A stretch of DNA of 60,583 bases from CALCCV01 sp964388665 (GCA_964388665.1 CAYMBJ010000019.1:1-60583); one strand, 5' to 3'. Shown: positions 26,233-36,297, counted from the stretch's first letter. Notes: generated by a model from the letters alone, not told the origin. Made by a program: numbers and translations.

Positions 26233-26262
26233 TTAGCCCCTCCAGTTCGTTCGTGTTGCCGA

Positions 26263-26925
26263 CTACTCTTTGATCTTGTCGCGGTTTGACGCGATTAAAT
26301 TCATGAGGGTCATGCTCGTCTCCACCACTTCGCCCTCTGTGCGCGAAATTCGATGCTGATAAAGACCGTAGGCAACGATGGCAACGATGGCAACGAGCAG
26401 TCCAAATGCTGTACAATTTAGGGCATGCGAGATACCTCGCGAAAGCTCCTCAGCTTTTGTTGCTGGATCTGCCTGCGCCACCGCACGGAAGGAGCCGATC
26501 ATACCAATGATCGTTCCAAGTAGACCGGCAAGAACGGCGACGTTACCAAACACCGCTAAGAATGAGGTGAAGCCTTCCACTTTGGGAATTTCGCGCATCA
26601 CCGCTGCATCCATCGCCACCTGAATCTCTTCGTCAGGGCGTCGATTCAAAGCTTGCACGAGGCCCGCCTTGACCGTGTTGGACAGTGGCGCTGGTCGCGA
26701 ATCACAATAAGAGATTGCCTGACGGAGGTCTCCGGCGACAACCATGCGATAGAGCGAATCAGAAAACTCTCGCTTGCTGATGATTAGAGTACGAAACTTT
26801 AACCAGCGTTCAACAATAACTACGACCGTCAGCACCGCAAAAATGGCAATGACATACATAACCCATCCACCTTCACAAAAGGCTCTTTGGATCATTGGTA
26901 GATTTTCACATACTTGGGGATTCAC
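26263..26925 (-). CDS. MotA/TolQ/ExbB-type proton channel (AglR-like)
   Basis: This is the stator subunit of the inner-membrane motor. The GTG at 26923-26925 was preferred because AGGAGGA then has a seven-base spacing; an earlier GTG overlaps that site. The 220-residue product has three membrane segments (about 20-40, 125-150, 165-190) and the MotA/TolQ core pattern AVLAGLLGTIIGMIGSF. It lacks the extra domains of flagellar MotA. Placement right after the FHA/AgmX gene and before two TolR-type genes matches Myxococcus aglR. Confidence 0.92.
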   Translation of the reverse strand: MNPQVCENLPMIQRAFCEGGWVMYVIAIFAVLTVVVIVERWLKFRTLIISKREFSDSLYRMVVAGDLRQAISYCDSRPAPLSNTVKAGLVQALNRRPDEEIQVAMDAAVMREIPKVEGFTSFLAVFGNVAVLAGLLGTIIGMIGSFRAVAQADPATKAEELSRGISHALNCTAFGLLVAIVAIVAYGLYQHRISRTEGEVVETSMTLMNLIASNRDKIKE

Positions 26926-26974
26926 CTGCACTCCTCCTTAAATTTTTTTTTAAAATCCATCTTAAATCTCCATA

Positions 26975-29320
26975 CTAGTTCGTCGGCTTAAAGAAAAAGG
27001 GGTAAGATATATCAGCAATAGTTCCTGCCGGTGGTGACGGAAATGCGAGCGCTGTCAAGACATCGCGTACGCAGCCTTCTATCTTACGATTGCCTAGTGA
27101 ACTCGTCTTCACTTTGACATTTCTGGCCCGACCACCCTCAATGATCTCCCATTGCATTACCACTTTTCCCTCTAACACTTGGCCCTTTCTTATCTTATTC
27201 AGTTCCACTTCATAGCATCTTTGAATTTCACCAATGTGGTGGCGTATCGCGCGACGTACGGCCTCACGATCAATCGTGCCCGCCCACGCCTCTTCATCGC
27301 CTCCCGGCACTATGGCGACCGAAGTCTTATCACCAAATCCGGAAGTGGCTCCGTATTGACCTTGACCTTGAGAGCGACCTTTTGTGCCAATTCCTCGAAT
27401 GCCCGTGATTGATTCGCCTTTACCACTACCCACTTCTTTGAATTTAGAACCCAGATCGTCTCCGGCGCGGTCCTCTTTCATACCAGTTGAGCCAGTGGCC
27501 TTATCCGCATCTCCCAAGACGTCTCCAGCTCCCTGGTAGGCCTTATCTAAATTAGCTCTTGAACCTCCGCCTCCAAATGCCGAGAGAAGGCCAAATTTAT
27601 TTGGATCCTTATTTGCACTTTGAGCGCTGGCACCAGCTTGTTGTCCAATTTTAATGGCGCCGCCCTGTTTAGCCGAGCCAAAGAGCTTTTTCTTTGATGG
27701 ATTTTTGCTCGGAGCAATTTCCACGGCCTTAGCGGCCACCGTTTGTTTTGGTGACGGCGGAGCTTTTGCCTTGGTTTGAGCTGCCTTAGTTTCCTTACCA
27801 GCTTCGACCTTTTTAGGTTCCGGCGGTTTTGGTGGCGGTTTTGGCGGAGGCTTAGGCGGCTCTGGTGGTGGTTCCGGCGGCTTTGGCGGCGGCGGAGGTG
27901 GCTTTGGTGCCTTGGGTTTTACGGGAGTATTAAATATCACCTCAGCTACAACAACTTCTTCTTCTTCATCGGGCTCCAAAGTTGGGCTGGTCACGGAGAA
28001 ATAAAACCCGAGCAAGGCGACCAGTACCACCGTTGCCAACATCGCCGTGAGTTCAGAGCTTGAAATCAAACCGTCGCCAAGTGGAATGAGACCAGTTGCT
28101 GGAGCGTATCGAATATAGATATGAATATTTTCACCCGGCAAAGCAATGTGAATCATCTCACCTTGCTCTAAACTCACCACTGAGAGAGAGCCCATCGTTG
28201 CTCGGCCTATGTGCACCAAGTCCTTTAGCTCACGCGCGCCGTCGGCATCAATCAGCTCAAGGTCCATACCAGTCATCGCTTGCACTTTGACGACATTTGA
28301 AATTTCAATCAACTCAAAGCCTTCAGGAATCAATCCAGCCGGAACGTAAACCTGTGCTCGATCACTAATACCCAGACGAATGATACCTCGGTTGCGGAAA
28401 TGATAGGTTTCAAGTACACGCTCTTTCCAGGCGACGATCACCTGTAAAATATTTCCGCGAGTTGGCTTGAGATAGGTACTTAAGTCCTTGATGTCGCTCT
28501 TAGGAGCAAAGGTGCCAGGAATTGCGTCCTTTTGTCCACGAGACAAATTATTGGGTCGCTGTTGTGCTTTGCTAAGAACCTCTCGTTTAGTTGGTTCGCG
28601 CTTTCGCGCCTCCGCTCCTTCTGAGTTTTTTGTTTTCTCTGGAGCCCCACCTTTTGAAACCACAATGGTCTTATCACCAGCCTCTTCATCAACAACAGGA
28701 ATAGCTGACGGCAATTTTGGTTTCATTAAAAACTGGACAGGATCAACCTCGGAATCGTCATAGGGATCCATAGCTGGAAGCTCATCTGAACTATCACCAT
28801 CAAAATCAGGAACAGTAGAAGGCAAAGTGGGTACAACTGGAGCTGCGGCTTCATCCGCGTTGACTTCAATCTCATCAACCTTGGCGCGCGTTGCCTCTGG
28901 ATAACTTGCCTTTGGCGGCTTAGGAACCAGCGCAGGTGGCCTTTCTGGAGATTGAGCTTCGCCAGTTATTGCAGGCTTTGAAGCAGAAGGAGCCTGTGCC
29001 CCTGGAACACCTTTGGGTTTTGGAACTCCCAAATAAAAGATGATTCTATACGGACCAATTTGAATCTCATCGCCTGATTCCACAGATTCATCTAAGAGAC
29101 CTTGACCGTTTTTAAATGTGCCCGTTTGACTGCCAAGATCGCACAAATAAAACCCGGCATCGCGCTTCTCGAGCATTGCGTGAATTGGCGAAACCGATTC
29201 ATCACGCAGATCCAACTGCACGTCTGCGTCATTGCCGATAACAATCTGGTCGAGCTGAAACTGCTTCACCTCGACCATTTGTTGACCTTTAAATACTCTT
29301 AATATGACTGGAAGGTTCAA
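26975..29320 (-). CDS. FHA / TonB-like trans-envelope protein (GltG/GltJ-like, AgmX-type C-terminus)
   Basis: The 781-residue product appears to span the envelope. It has an FHA-like domain (about 5-97), a linker, a second FHA-like beta region (about 290-410) and one membrane segment (about 425-447). A TonB-style proline tract (about 465-505, KPPPPPPKPPEPPPEPP) follows, then a Gly/Lys linker and a C-terminal AgmX/PglI-type domain (about 690-781) with two conserved cysteines (QRCYEVE and EGCVRDVL). The pThr-binding Arg of FHA is replaced (IVIGND) and SxRH is SPIH, so phosphopeptide binding is doubtful. A TTG start overlaps the upstream stop by four bases. The layout matches Myxococcus GltG/GltJ, which couple the motor to periplasmic and outer-membrane parts. 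Confidence 0.85.
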   Translation of the reverse strand: MNLPVILRVFKGQQMVEVKQFQLDQIVIGNDADVQLDLRDESVSPIHAMLEKRDAGFYLCDLGSQTGTFKNGQGLLDESVESGDEIQIGPYRIIFYLGVPKPKGVPGAQAPSASKPAITGEAQSPERPPALVPKPPKASYPEATRAKVDEIEVNADEAAAPVVPTLPSTVPDFDGDSSDELPAMDPYDDSEVDPVQFLMKPKLPSAIPVVDEEAGDKTIVVSKGGAPEKTKNSEGAEARKREPTKREVLSKAQQRPNNLSRGQKDAIPGTFAPKSDIKDLSTYLKPTRGNILQVIVAWKERVLETYHFRNRGIIRLGISDRAQVYVPAGLIPEGFELIEISNVVKVQAMTGMDLELIDADGARELKDLVHIGRATMGSLSVVSLEQGEMIHIALPGENIHIYIRYAPATGLIPLGDGLISSSELTAMLATVVLVALLGFYFSVTSPTLEPDEEEEVVVAEVIFNTPVKPKAPKPPPPPPKPPEPPPEPPKPPPKPPPKPPEPKKVEAGKETKAAQTKAKAPPSPKQTVAAKAVEIAPSKNPSKKKLFGSAKQGGAIKIGQQAGASAQSANKDPNKFGLLSAFGGGGSRANLDKAYQGAGDVLGDADKATGSTGMKEDRAGDDLGSKFKEVGSGKGESITGIRGIGTKGRSQGQGQYGATSGFGDKTSVAIVPGGDEEAWAGTIDREAVRRAIRHHIGEIQRCYEVELNKIRKGQVLEGKVVMQWEIIEGGRARNVKVKTSSLGNRKIEGCVRDVLTALAFPSPPAGTIADISYPFFFKPTN

Positions 29321-29610
29321 TTGGCACTCCGAACTCGTTGCACATCTTCAGCTGTTTGTCGCATTTCGGGTAAAAAATTTTCGCGCAATTTTATCAATCG
29401 TTTGTAATTAAAGTTTTTCTTTTGAAACAAATAGAAGAGCTCAGGCTTTTGAGTGGCGCCTTCAACGAGCTCATCTTCAAAATTGAGCGTCGCTCTTCTT
29501 TCTTTCACTGGTTTCGTATTTGATGCGTTTCTATCTTGCGAAAAAGACGCACTCGTACCAAAAATCAATGGCAGAATTAACAATGTTTGCAAAATCAAAT
29601 GTCGAGCCAT
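29317..29610 (-). CDS. small secreted protein of the gliding-type cluster
   Basis: This 97-residue product has a signal peptide (about 1-24, ending ASFSQ). The short, charged, helical mature part (FEDELVEGATQKPELFYLFQKKNF) lacks cysteines and membrane segments. No family was recognised. It sits between the TPR lipoprotein and the FHA/AgmX gene, overlapping the latter by four bases, so it is probably translated with them. Myxococcus has a small protein (GltF) in roughly this place, but homology cannot be claimed from reading alone. Confidence 0.75.
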   Translation of the reverse strand: MARHLILQTLLILPLIFGTSASFSQDRNASNTKPVKERRATLNFEDELVEGATQKPELFYLFQKKNFNYKRLIKLRENFLPEMRQTAEDVQRVRSAN

Positions 29611-29631
29611 GATCTGATTATTCTCCCTCAG

Positions 29632-30546
29632 TTATTGTACACCAGCTTTTGCCTTGTTTTCCAAATCCTTTATTTTGTTTTTCATATCTTCGCTGGGTCC
29701 TATGAACTTAAGTCTGTTCAACACATCCATACCTTCATCCCTTTTTGACAAATGTTCGATCAGTAAGATTGCCAAATTGAATAATGTTTCTCTCTGAGAA
29801 TTGGAATCTTTTAGCGATTTTTTAAATTGCTGCTCGGCCATTTCGTATTTTCCCGTACCCATGAGCGCCAAACCATAATTGTTCAACACTTTGGAGTCTT
29901 GAATGCCCTTGCGGACAGCAGTTTCTAAAACCAAAACGGCCTTGGCATAATCATGGTTTTGCGCATAAATAGATCCCAAATTGGCAGAAGACACCGGATC
30001 ACCCTCATCAAGTGCCACGGCCTTCTTGAAATTTCGTATAGCCTCACGTTCTTCGTTGAGAGCCAAGTGTACGAGACCAAGATTCGAATACACGGGGCCA
30101 ACATTTGGATTGATGCTGACCGCCTTATTTAGCAAGTACTTAGACGCATCAAAACGACCTTTTTTGTAATAGTACATTGCCAAAGCATTCAGCGCCTTTA
30201 TATCTGAGGAATTTGCAGACAGCATTCGCTCTGCCACGTCTTTAATTTTCTCGTCGGATTGCGAGCGTATAGCTTCATCCAAAGCCGAATTGGCTCGGGC
30301 CGCTTCGGCAGCGATCTGTGAGGCCGACTCCTTTTCGTTTCCTCCGCCCGAACTTGGGGCAGAGGCTGGAGGTGGCGGTGGTGTGGCTGCCTGTGATTTC
30401 TTTGACGAAGCTCGAGTGTTGATTTCTTGAGCCAATGGCATCTCATCGGTAACGCCTGGCGGGCGGGAGCCAGAAGTCTCGCAGCCGCAGACAAATATCA
30501 GCAGAGCAGAGCAAGTTAACAGCACTGTCGCTGGATGCGTCAGCAT
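29632..30546 (-). CDS. TPR lipoprotein (GltE/AglT-like)
   Basis: The start chosen is the ATG at 30544-30546, which follows AGAGGCGAAG and gives a clean lipoprotein signal (LIFVCGC, lipid-modified Cys about 22). Upstream in-frame ATGs lack a ribosome binding site. After a Ser/Pro/Gly linker, residues about 95-290 form at least five tetratricopeptide repeats (for example SNLGLVHLALNEEREAIRNF), a protein-protein binding scaffold. It is likely anchored facing the periplasm. In Myxococcus a TPR lipoprotein (AglT/GltE) follows the large TPR protein GltD, the order seen here. Confidence 0.82.
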   Translation of the reverse strand: MLTHPATVLLTCSALLIFVCGCETSGSRPPGVTDEMPLAQEINTRASSKKSQAATPPPPPASAPSSGGGNEKESASQIAAEAARANSALDEAIRSQSDEKIKDVAERMLSANSSDIKALNALAMYYYKKGRFDASKYLLNKAVSINPNVGPVYSNLGLVHLALNEEREAIRNFKKAVALDEGDPVSSANLGSIYAQNHDYAKAVLVLETAVRKGIQDSKVLNNYGLALMGTGKYEMAEQQFKKSLKDSNSQRETLFNLAILLIEHLSKRDEGMDVLNRLKFIGPSEDMKNKIKDLENKAKAGVQ

Positions 30547-30584
30547 CTTCGCCTCTTTTGTTAATACCATCTGTAAATACTTCA

Positions 30585-33500
30585 TCAGTTCCCCATCCAA
30601 TTCACAAGGCGGCTATCCGATCCTACTTCGCCACTGTAAAATACGCTCTCTGGCTCCATGCTTTTCAGTTTAGCCAAAGCATCTCTATAATCAGGACCAT
30701 AGGACTCTAACTCTTGAGCTTTGTTGACTGCTTTTTTGTACGATTCCTTAGCTGCCATCAATGGAGTATTGGCAATTCCAGCAACCCCTTCTTTGTATTG
30801 CTTCAGCTCGTCTGCGTTTAGTCCTTGAGGAAGCGGAGCCGTTAGTATTGACTGTGCAAAGTGATTGTTTCCCTCACCGAAATAATACAAACCGGATACG
30901 AGCTCCTCGGGGGAGTTGTAGCTAATGATCTCAGACAGCTGATTCTTAAGCGTAACGATCAGCTCTTGCATTTTGTTGGCAGCTGCCTTCTGATTTGCAG
31001 GATTCGCAGGAAAGCGAACCTTTTTTAGTGTGTTGAGCGTAGCTTGCATCTCAATGATTTTTATTTTGGCGACAAACTCCGCACCAGGACCACTTTTGCT
31101 AGAAGACAAGCGCCGCTGAATACCGATGGTCTTTTTTCGCCAATCATCTGCTGCTGAAACGGAATTTCTGCGGCGATTGAGCTCATATGACCAATAGGCG
31201 GCCTCAACCATTTTTTCAGTCACTTTGCTGCTGCCCTCGTAATACTCTTTGTATCGATTCAAAGCGGACGATATCTGATTGCCCTTACGATAAAGTGTTG
31301 CAACCGAAAATATGGCATCCAATTTTTCCTGATAGCGTTTGGTCATATCAATGAATTGATTGTACGCTCGCACAGAATCGCCATATTGCCCAAGCGCCTC
31401 GTATAGTACTGCAGCATTATATATATAGTTAGCAGCCGCTGGATTCTTAAGGTCTTCCCGAGCCACCTGCTCAAAGGTCTTTGCAGCTTCTTCAAATTGA
31501 CCTGCATCCTGATACAGTTTTGCAAGAAAGCGCTTTGCCTTGGGTTTTAGATCTTTTGCTTTGGGATCATTGCTTGCCATCACATACCGATATGCAAGAA
31601 GGGCGGCGCCCACTTGTCCTACCTTCTCGTAATTGACACCGGCATTGTACATGGCAGTGACCGCCAAATCTGATTTTGGATTTTGCTTCGCAAAGATCTC
31701 AAATTGCTTGGCGCTCTCTAAATAGTTTTTCTCGGCCTCTAAGTCCTGCGCTCTCTTGAATGACGCCTTTTCCAAAACATCCTTAATGTCCGAACCCGCC
31801 TTGGAGTTTGCAATTCCCTTAACGCTAAGAAGTTCTCCAGCCGTCTTTTCAAGACCAATGTAGTCTTTCTTTAAATTGTAAATATCTAGCAAGAGATTAG
31901 CTGAGTACTCTGCGTATTTGGTCTGAGGGTACTTTTGCACAATCTCTTTAAATATTACAATGGCTTCGTCAAAATGATTGCTCAGATAGTACATTCTGCC
32001 AGCTCGAAAGCGAATCTCTGGTGCACGGTCAGAGGTGCCGAATTTTTCGACAAACCAGTTCGAAACTTTAATGTACCGATCAACGCGAGGGTCAAGTGCG
32101 ATTTTCTCGACTGAGTCGCCCACTCGCTTTTGCATTTCCTGCTCACTGGGCAAACTTTTTTCTACGGCAATGATCAAGTTCTGAGCCGACTTGCCAGCAA
32201 ACTTGCTGGTCGGAGTGTTGTCCACAACCCATTTGTACTGCAATGAAGCTTCGTCAAACTTTTGCATGTCATAAAGCAATTCGCCATAGTAAAAATGCAT
32301 GTCCCCTGAAACTTCAGATTTAGGAAACTCTTCAAAATACAGCTTGTAGCCCTGAGAGGCATTTTGCTGACTTACAGAGTTACGTGAGTTTTGCGCTGTC
32401 TGATGCTGCTGCAAAATATAATTGCGAAGAGTCGTCTCGCGAAGCTTATCCGAGGTTTCTGTTAGCTCCTTGTTGTTCGCGTTGACTCCAGCCCAAGCGC
32501 TTTTAGGACCGTAATCTTTGATCCAGCGATAGAGCTCCTCTTTAAAGCGAGCATTGTTCTTAGTGTAAAAATAGCCCTGCACAATCTGATACTGATAATC
32601 AAACGCTTTTGGATTCGCCGGCTCCTCCGCAATCAAAATTCTAAAGAGGTCAGCAGCAGCATCTTTGTTGCCTCTGTCGGCATAAAAGTAGGCCAATTTG
32701 TCGATATAATTCTTAAGATCTTTGCCACCGACGAGACTACGAAAATACGCGACAGCCTCTTCTGGTTTTCCATAGTTCGCATAGAAGACCACAATGTCGC
32801 GCAAGGCCTCTGTTTCGAGTTTGGTCTTGTTGATTGTTCGCTTATTGCTGGCCACTTCTTCATTTTGACTGCGTGAATTCTTAATAATGTATTCCATATA
32901 TCCAAGGGCTTCACGGTACTTGCCTAAGCGATAGAGACACCATGCGCTCTTGTAGAGTGCAAACATGTGCTTTGAATGCTTCTTATTTTTAAGAAGCGGC
33001 GAATAATTTTTATAAGCCTGATCCCATTTGTCGTTTTCAAAATAGTACTCAGCCATCGCAAACTGCGCCTCTCCCACAAATGGAGATTTCGGATGGTCTT
33101 TTATCAGACGGTCATAATAACGAATAGCCTTTTCCACATTGCCAAGCTGAAAGTGACTGTATCCCAAAAAATACAAGGCTTGTCCTACCTTAGGATCGTT
33201 GCCGAAGTCCCGTAGAAACCACTCGTACAATTGAATCGCACGATTGTTTAACTCAGAGCTTTCGCGTCCATCGTAGACGGGCTTGACCTTGCTTTTTCCT
33301 TCATTAAATACTTTGAGTTTGCGTTGATACTCTTCTTGCTTGCGCATTTCAATGAGCTGCGCCTTTTCATTGTACAGCTCAGCCAATCTCAACCACAGCT
33401 CACCACGATTGGGGCTATTCTTAAATCGCGTGGTCAGTTTAAAAAGCTCTTTCATCTGAGCATTTAAAGTTTTTTCATATTCGGCCTCAAGGCCTCCCGG

Positions 33501-33851
33501 TTTGTAAAAATCGGCAGTCCTCGGCGGCTTTACATCTGAAAGGTTGGATCTTTCACGCGTTTGATTAAATTGAATCTGTGACTTTGGAATAGCCGTACTG
33601 TTTTTATTGCCACTCTTCAATTTTGCGCCTCGGCTTTCACTGCCGATTTTATTGATCATATCTCCGACCGTGGCCTTTGCTGGGGCTCGAGAGGGAGCAC
33701 GAGCTGGCGCGCGCCTACTCTTGGTAGTTGCAGCCTCCGCAATGCTCACTGAAAGAACTGCAGCCACAAACAGGCCCGCCAAAGACATTGCCTTGGAGGC
33801 ATGCGTTCGTTTCACCATTTGGTGGGTCGGTTTATCATTTCTTCTCATCAT
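30585..33851 (-). CDS. large periplasmic TPR protein (GltD/AgnA-like)
   Basis: The start at 33851 is preferred for its GGGAG site; a longer frame begins 18 bases earlier. The roughly 1088-residue product has a signal peptide (hydrophobic core LAGLFVAAVLS), a basic Ala/Arg/Pro linker, and tetratricopeptide-like helix pairs over most of its length (for example GQALYFLGYSHFQLGNVEKA). Such long alpha-solenoids act as scaffolds. It probably lies in the periplasm between the motor and the outer-membrane barrels. Size, export and position next to a TPR lipoprotein match Myxococcus GltD (AgnA). Sequence identity cannot be assessed here. Confidence 0.82.
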   Translation of the reverse strand: MMRRNDKPTHQMVKRTHASKAMSLAGLFVAAVLSVSIAEAATTKSRRAPARAPSRAPAKATVGDMINKIGSESRGAKLKSGNKNSTAIPKSQIQFNQTRERSNLSDVKPPRTADFYKPGGLEAEYEKTLNAQMKELFKLTTRFKNSPNRGELWLRLAELYNEKAQLIEMRKQEEYQRKLKVFNEGKSKVKPVYDGRESSELNNRAIQLYEWFLRDFGNDPKVGQALYFLGYSHFQLGNVEKAIRYYDRLIKDHPKSPFVGEAQFAMAEYYFENDKWDQAYKNYSPLLKNKKHSKHMFALYKSAWCLYRLGKYREALGYMEYIIKNSRSQNEEVASNKRTINKTKLETEALRDIVVFYANYGKPEEAVAYFRSLVGGKDLKNYIDKLAYFYADRGNKDAAADLFRILIAEEPANPKAFDYQYQIVQGYFYTKNNARFKEELYRWIKDYGPKSAWAGVNANNKELTETSDKLRETTLRNYILQQHQTAQNSRNSVSQQNASQGYKLYFEEFPKSEVSGDMHFYYGELLYDMQKFDEASLQYKWVVDNTPTSKFAGKSAQNLIIAVEKSLPSEQEMQKRVGDSVEKIALDPRVDRYIKVSNWFVEKFGTSDRAPEIRFRAGRMYYLSNHFDEAIVIFKEIVQKYPQTKYAEYSANLLLDIYNLKKDYIGLEKTAGELLSVKGIANSKAGSDIKDVLEKASFKRAQDLEAEKNYLESAKQFEIFAKQNPKSDLAVTAMYNAGVNYEKVGQVGAALLAYRYVMASNDPKAKDLKPKAKRFLAKLYQDAGQFEEAAKTFEQVAREDLKNPAAANYIYNAAVLYEALGQYGDSVRAYNQFIDMTKRYQEKLDAIFSVATLYRKGNQISSALNRYKEYYEGSSKVTEKMVEAAYWSYELNRRRNSVSAADDWRKKTIGIQRRLSSSKSGPGAEFVAKIKIIEMQATLNTLKKVRFPANPANQKAAANKMQELIVTLKNQLSEIISYNSPEELVSGLYYFGEGNNHFAQSILTAPLPQGLNADELKQYKEGVAGIANTPLMAAKESYKKAVNKAQELESYGPDYRDALAKLKSMEPESVFYSGEVGSDSRLVNWMGN

Positions 33852-33859
33852 CCTGCTCC

Positions 33860-35488
33860 CTATTGGCAACTCTGGCGTCCCAAATAGTGATAGTTACCAA
33901 TTTCGTCTAGCCAATACTCACCACGAAATGGATAGTACTCATAGCCATTGTCTACATAAAATCTTCGATCAATCTTGTCGTCGATCTGATTGCTCGGAAG
34001 ATCCTTCTCGGTGATCTTTTTGCGGATCGTCTCTTTTTGCCCGTTGATCATTTCGTATCGAATGAGACCCGCTTGCTCATATAGATCCCGAAGTTCCAAA
34101 CGCATATTGAGCATGTGAGCCTTGGTCATGTCACCAATCGACATCTTGGTGTTCTTGATGCGATTGTTAAGAACCTTGAGTGAATATTGGCCAACTGTTG
34201 TTGCGCGCAGTTCTGAGTTGCTCTCGATCTTTGCCTTTTCACTTTCAACCCTGCGCAGGTAGGCCAGACTTCGTTTCACGTCACCTTTTCCCAAAATGAA
34301 TCGCAAGACTATGTAGGGAAGACGCAAATTTGCGCCCTCTTTTTCGCCAGTCTTTTTTACCTCAACAGCCTTGTCCACTTCTTCAAAGTACTTTTGAGAG
34401 TCCGAGTGGGTCCTGATGAAGTCGTTGATGCGACCTGAGACAGGGCCATAGGACCTCTCAAACAGGGAAAGCACCTTATTCATCTCGTCGTACTTGCAAA
34501 TATAAAGATACACGATCGCTCGCAACAGCAGCGACTCAGGGATATAAAAGTCCTCATAGTAGCTTGAATGCAGACTTTGAAAATTAGAAAGAGCCGATCT
34601 GAATCTCGCTCCTCGCAACATCGCCCAACTCTGCTCAAAAAGTGCATCATGCCACAGCACATGGTCACGCGGAACTGCGGCATAAGCCTCGATCGCCGCG
34701 TCCCAGTCTTGCTTTTGATAGAGAGCTCTTGCGTACGCCAATTGGCCAGCCACCTTATTGGTGTCGGTCACGGGAGCTCGAGCACGTGCCGAAATCAATC
34801 CGCGAAATGATCGCGCAGCGGTCTCTGGATCATTGCTTTCAAGTTCTGCCAGGCCGCGATTGAATACTGCCTGATTGAAATAGCTGCTACCCAATGGGAC
34901 TCGGGAAAAGTTATCTACAGCGCCCTTAAAGTCTCCAGCCTTCATGCGGGCTTCGCCCAAGCGAAAATAAACCATATCTCGATTTTGCGGTGGGAATGTG
35001 TTGATGTCGACTTTTGAAATCGAATAATTCAATAATGTATCGTCGCCCAAGGTGTCTGCAACAATAGATAATTTTTCGATGGCCTGACGGCGATAACGAG
35101 AGTCACCAAGACGAATGGCATCAACAAACTGAAAGGCCGCTACCTGATTCAATTTCATCTCCATCAACATTAGGCCCAAAACATATTTGATTTGAGCTCT
35201 TTCGCTGGCCAACTCCGGGCGGCGACTCAGAACGAAAAGTGCTCCTGCGGCACTTTCAAATTGCGAGTTTTTTGCAAGCTGTAGGGCTTCGCCAAGTTTT
35301 TGTTTAAGGGCACCCGACGAGGCGACGCTCACCTGGGTTCGCTTCGCCTTTCTTGTACCGCGAGACTTTCTTTGCGCAGAGCTGATCTCAGCAACGGAAA
35401 TCACCAGCACAAAGAGCAGCAGAGCTCTAGGAAAAGACTTAAAAATTGGAACTGAATTTGCCTTGAATATTTGAATGACTCTCCTCAT
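33860..35488 (-). CDS. periplasmic TPR-type protein (GltC-like)
   Basis: The 542-residue product has a signal peptide (about 20-38, ending ISSAQ), a short basic segment, and helical repeats of TPR type from about residue 50 to 400. A C-terminal region follows with aromatic-rich VDNGYEYYPFRGEYWLDE. Its ATG overlaps the upstream barrel gene's stop by four bases. A barrel-barrel-TPR order occurs in the Myxococcus gltB-gltA-gltC group, so a GltC-like role linking the outer membrane to the motor is proposed. That is inferred from order and architecture. Confidence 0.78.
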   Translation of the reverse strand: MRRVIQIFKANSVPIFKSFPRALLLFVLVISVAEISSAQRKSRGTRKAKRTQVSVASSGALKQKLGEALQLAKNSQFESAAGALFVLSRRPELASERAQIKYVLGLMLMEMKLNQVAAFQFVDAIRLGDSRYRRQAIEKLSIVADTLGDDTLLNYSISKVDINTFPPQNRDMVYFRLGEARMKAGDFKGAVDNFSRVPLGSSYFNQAVFNRGLAELESNDPETAARSFRGLISARARAPVTDTNKVAGQLAYARALYQKQDWDAAIEAYAAVPRDHVLWHDALFEQSWAMLRGARFRSALSNFQSLHSSYYEDFYIPESLLLRAIVYLYICKYDEMNKVLSLFERSYGPVSGRINDFIRTHSDSQKYFEEVDKAVEVKKTGEKEGANLRLPYIVLRFILGKGDVKRSLAYLRRVESEKAKIESNSELRATTVGQYSLKVLNNRIKNTKMSIGDMTKAHMLNMRLELRDLYEQAGLIRYEMINGQKETIRKKITEKDLPSNQIDDKIDRRFYVDNGYEYYPFRGEYWLDEIGNYHYLGRQSCQ

Positions 35489-36297
35489 CTGTACTTAGCC
35501 CCCGGGAAAAAGAAACTCGCTCCCAATGTCATATAGAGATTGTTGTTGGCGGTGCTTTTTTCCTGTTCATCTTTTGTTGTAAAAACATCAAAGCTAAAGT
35601 CCCAGCGTAGGGCAAAGCTTTTGGTAACTGCAAATACCTGCCCTGTTCGCAAGTGCAAAGTAGGCAGATTCGAGCCTGCCGACGTATTGCTCGCGCCATA
35701 GCCGGCAGAAAAATACAAATCAAACGGAACAATAGAGTTATTGAACCAGCTCATCTTTCCATAAATAGGAACCATCACCAAATTGAGTCCAACCACATTG
35801 TTCACAAAAACCAAACTCGTAGTCGTCACATTAACCTCATCTTCTAGCTCACGAGTGATATCTCTGGCAGAAGTTGTAAAGCCCGTGTAATCGATATCCA
35901 ACCCCCAAGTTTCGGTAAGATAGTAACCAAGTCTTGCCGTACCACCGTAGGAATTGAAAAAAGCATTGTTGGTAACAACAGCACCTTGGAGCGAAGCGAT
36001 AAACCGTCCTGTCTTAGGTAGAAAACGCTTTTGAATGACGGAGACTTCAGAAAATGGAGCGAGCTGTCCCAAGGTTGAAAATTCGGGTTGTTTCGGGCGA
36101 GCATCATCAGAAAGGTTCGCTCCTTGAACAGTGTTCGCGCGCGACTTTGACTTTTCAAGTTCCGCTTCAATGCTGTCCAGCTCGCTGCGATCAGCATCGC
36201 CGCTAAGATCTGACTGACCATAGGAAATTCTCGCTGCAAATGGTGATGCAAGAAGAAACAATGCTGCAATCAGTTTAATATTCACTCTGGGTATCAT
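35485..36297 (-). CDS. outer-membrane beta-barrel protein of the gliding-type cluster (GltA/GltB-like)
   Basis: The ATG at 36295-36297 was chosen (GAGAGGG just upstream) over a GTG 21 bases earlier. The 270-residue product has a signal peptide (about 8-28). After a charged helical stretch (about 30-60), alternating hydrophobic/aromatic strands run to the end (for example FDLYFSAGYGAS), typical of an eight- to twelve-strand barrel. It is followed with a four-base overlap by the TPR gene. Two adjacent small barrels match Myxococcus GltA and GltB, but which is which is unknown. Confidence 0.8.
   Translation of the reverse strand: MIPRVNIKLIAALFLLASPFAARISYGQSDLSGDADRSELDSIEAELEKSKSRANTVQGANLSDDARPKQPEFSTLGQLAPFSEVSVIQKRFLPKTGRFIASLQGAVVTNNAFFNSYGGTARLGYYLTETWGLDIDYTGFTTSARDITRELEDEVNVTTTSLVFVNNVVGLNLVMVPIYGKMSWFNNSIVPFDLYFSAGYGASNTSAGSNLPTLHLRTGQVFAVTKSFALRWDFSFDVFTTKDEQEKSTANNNLYMTLGASFFFPGAKYR

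Noticed and set aside
27820..27910. GGCGGTTTTGG-like tandem DNA repeats
   Set aside because: They are the codons of the proline/lysine tract of the FHA/AgmX protein and need no separate explanation.
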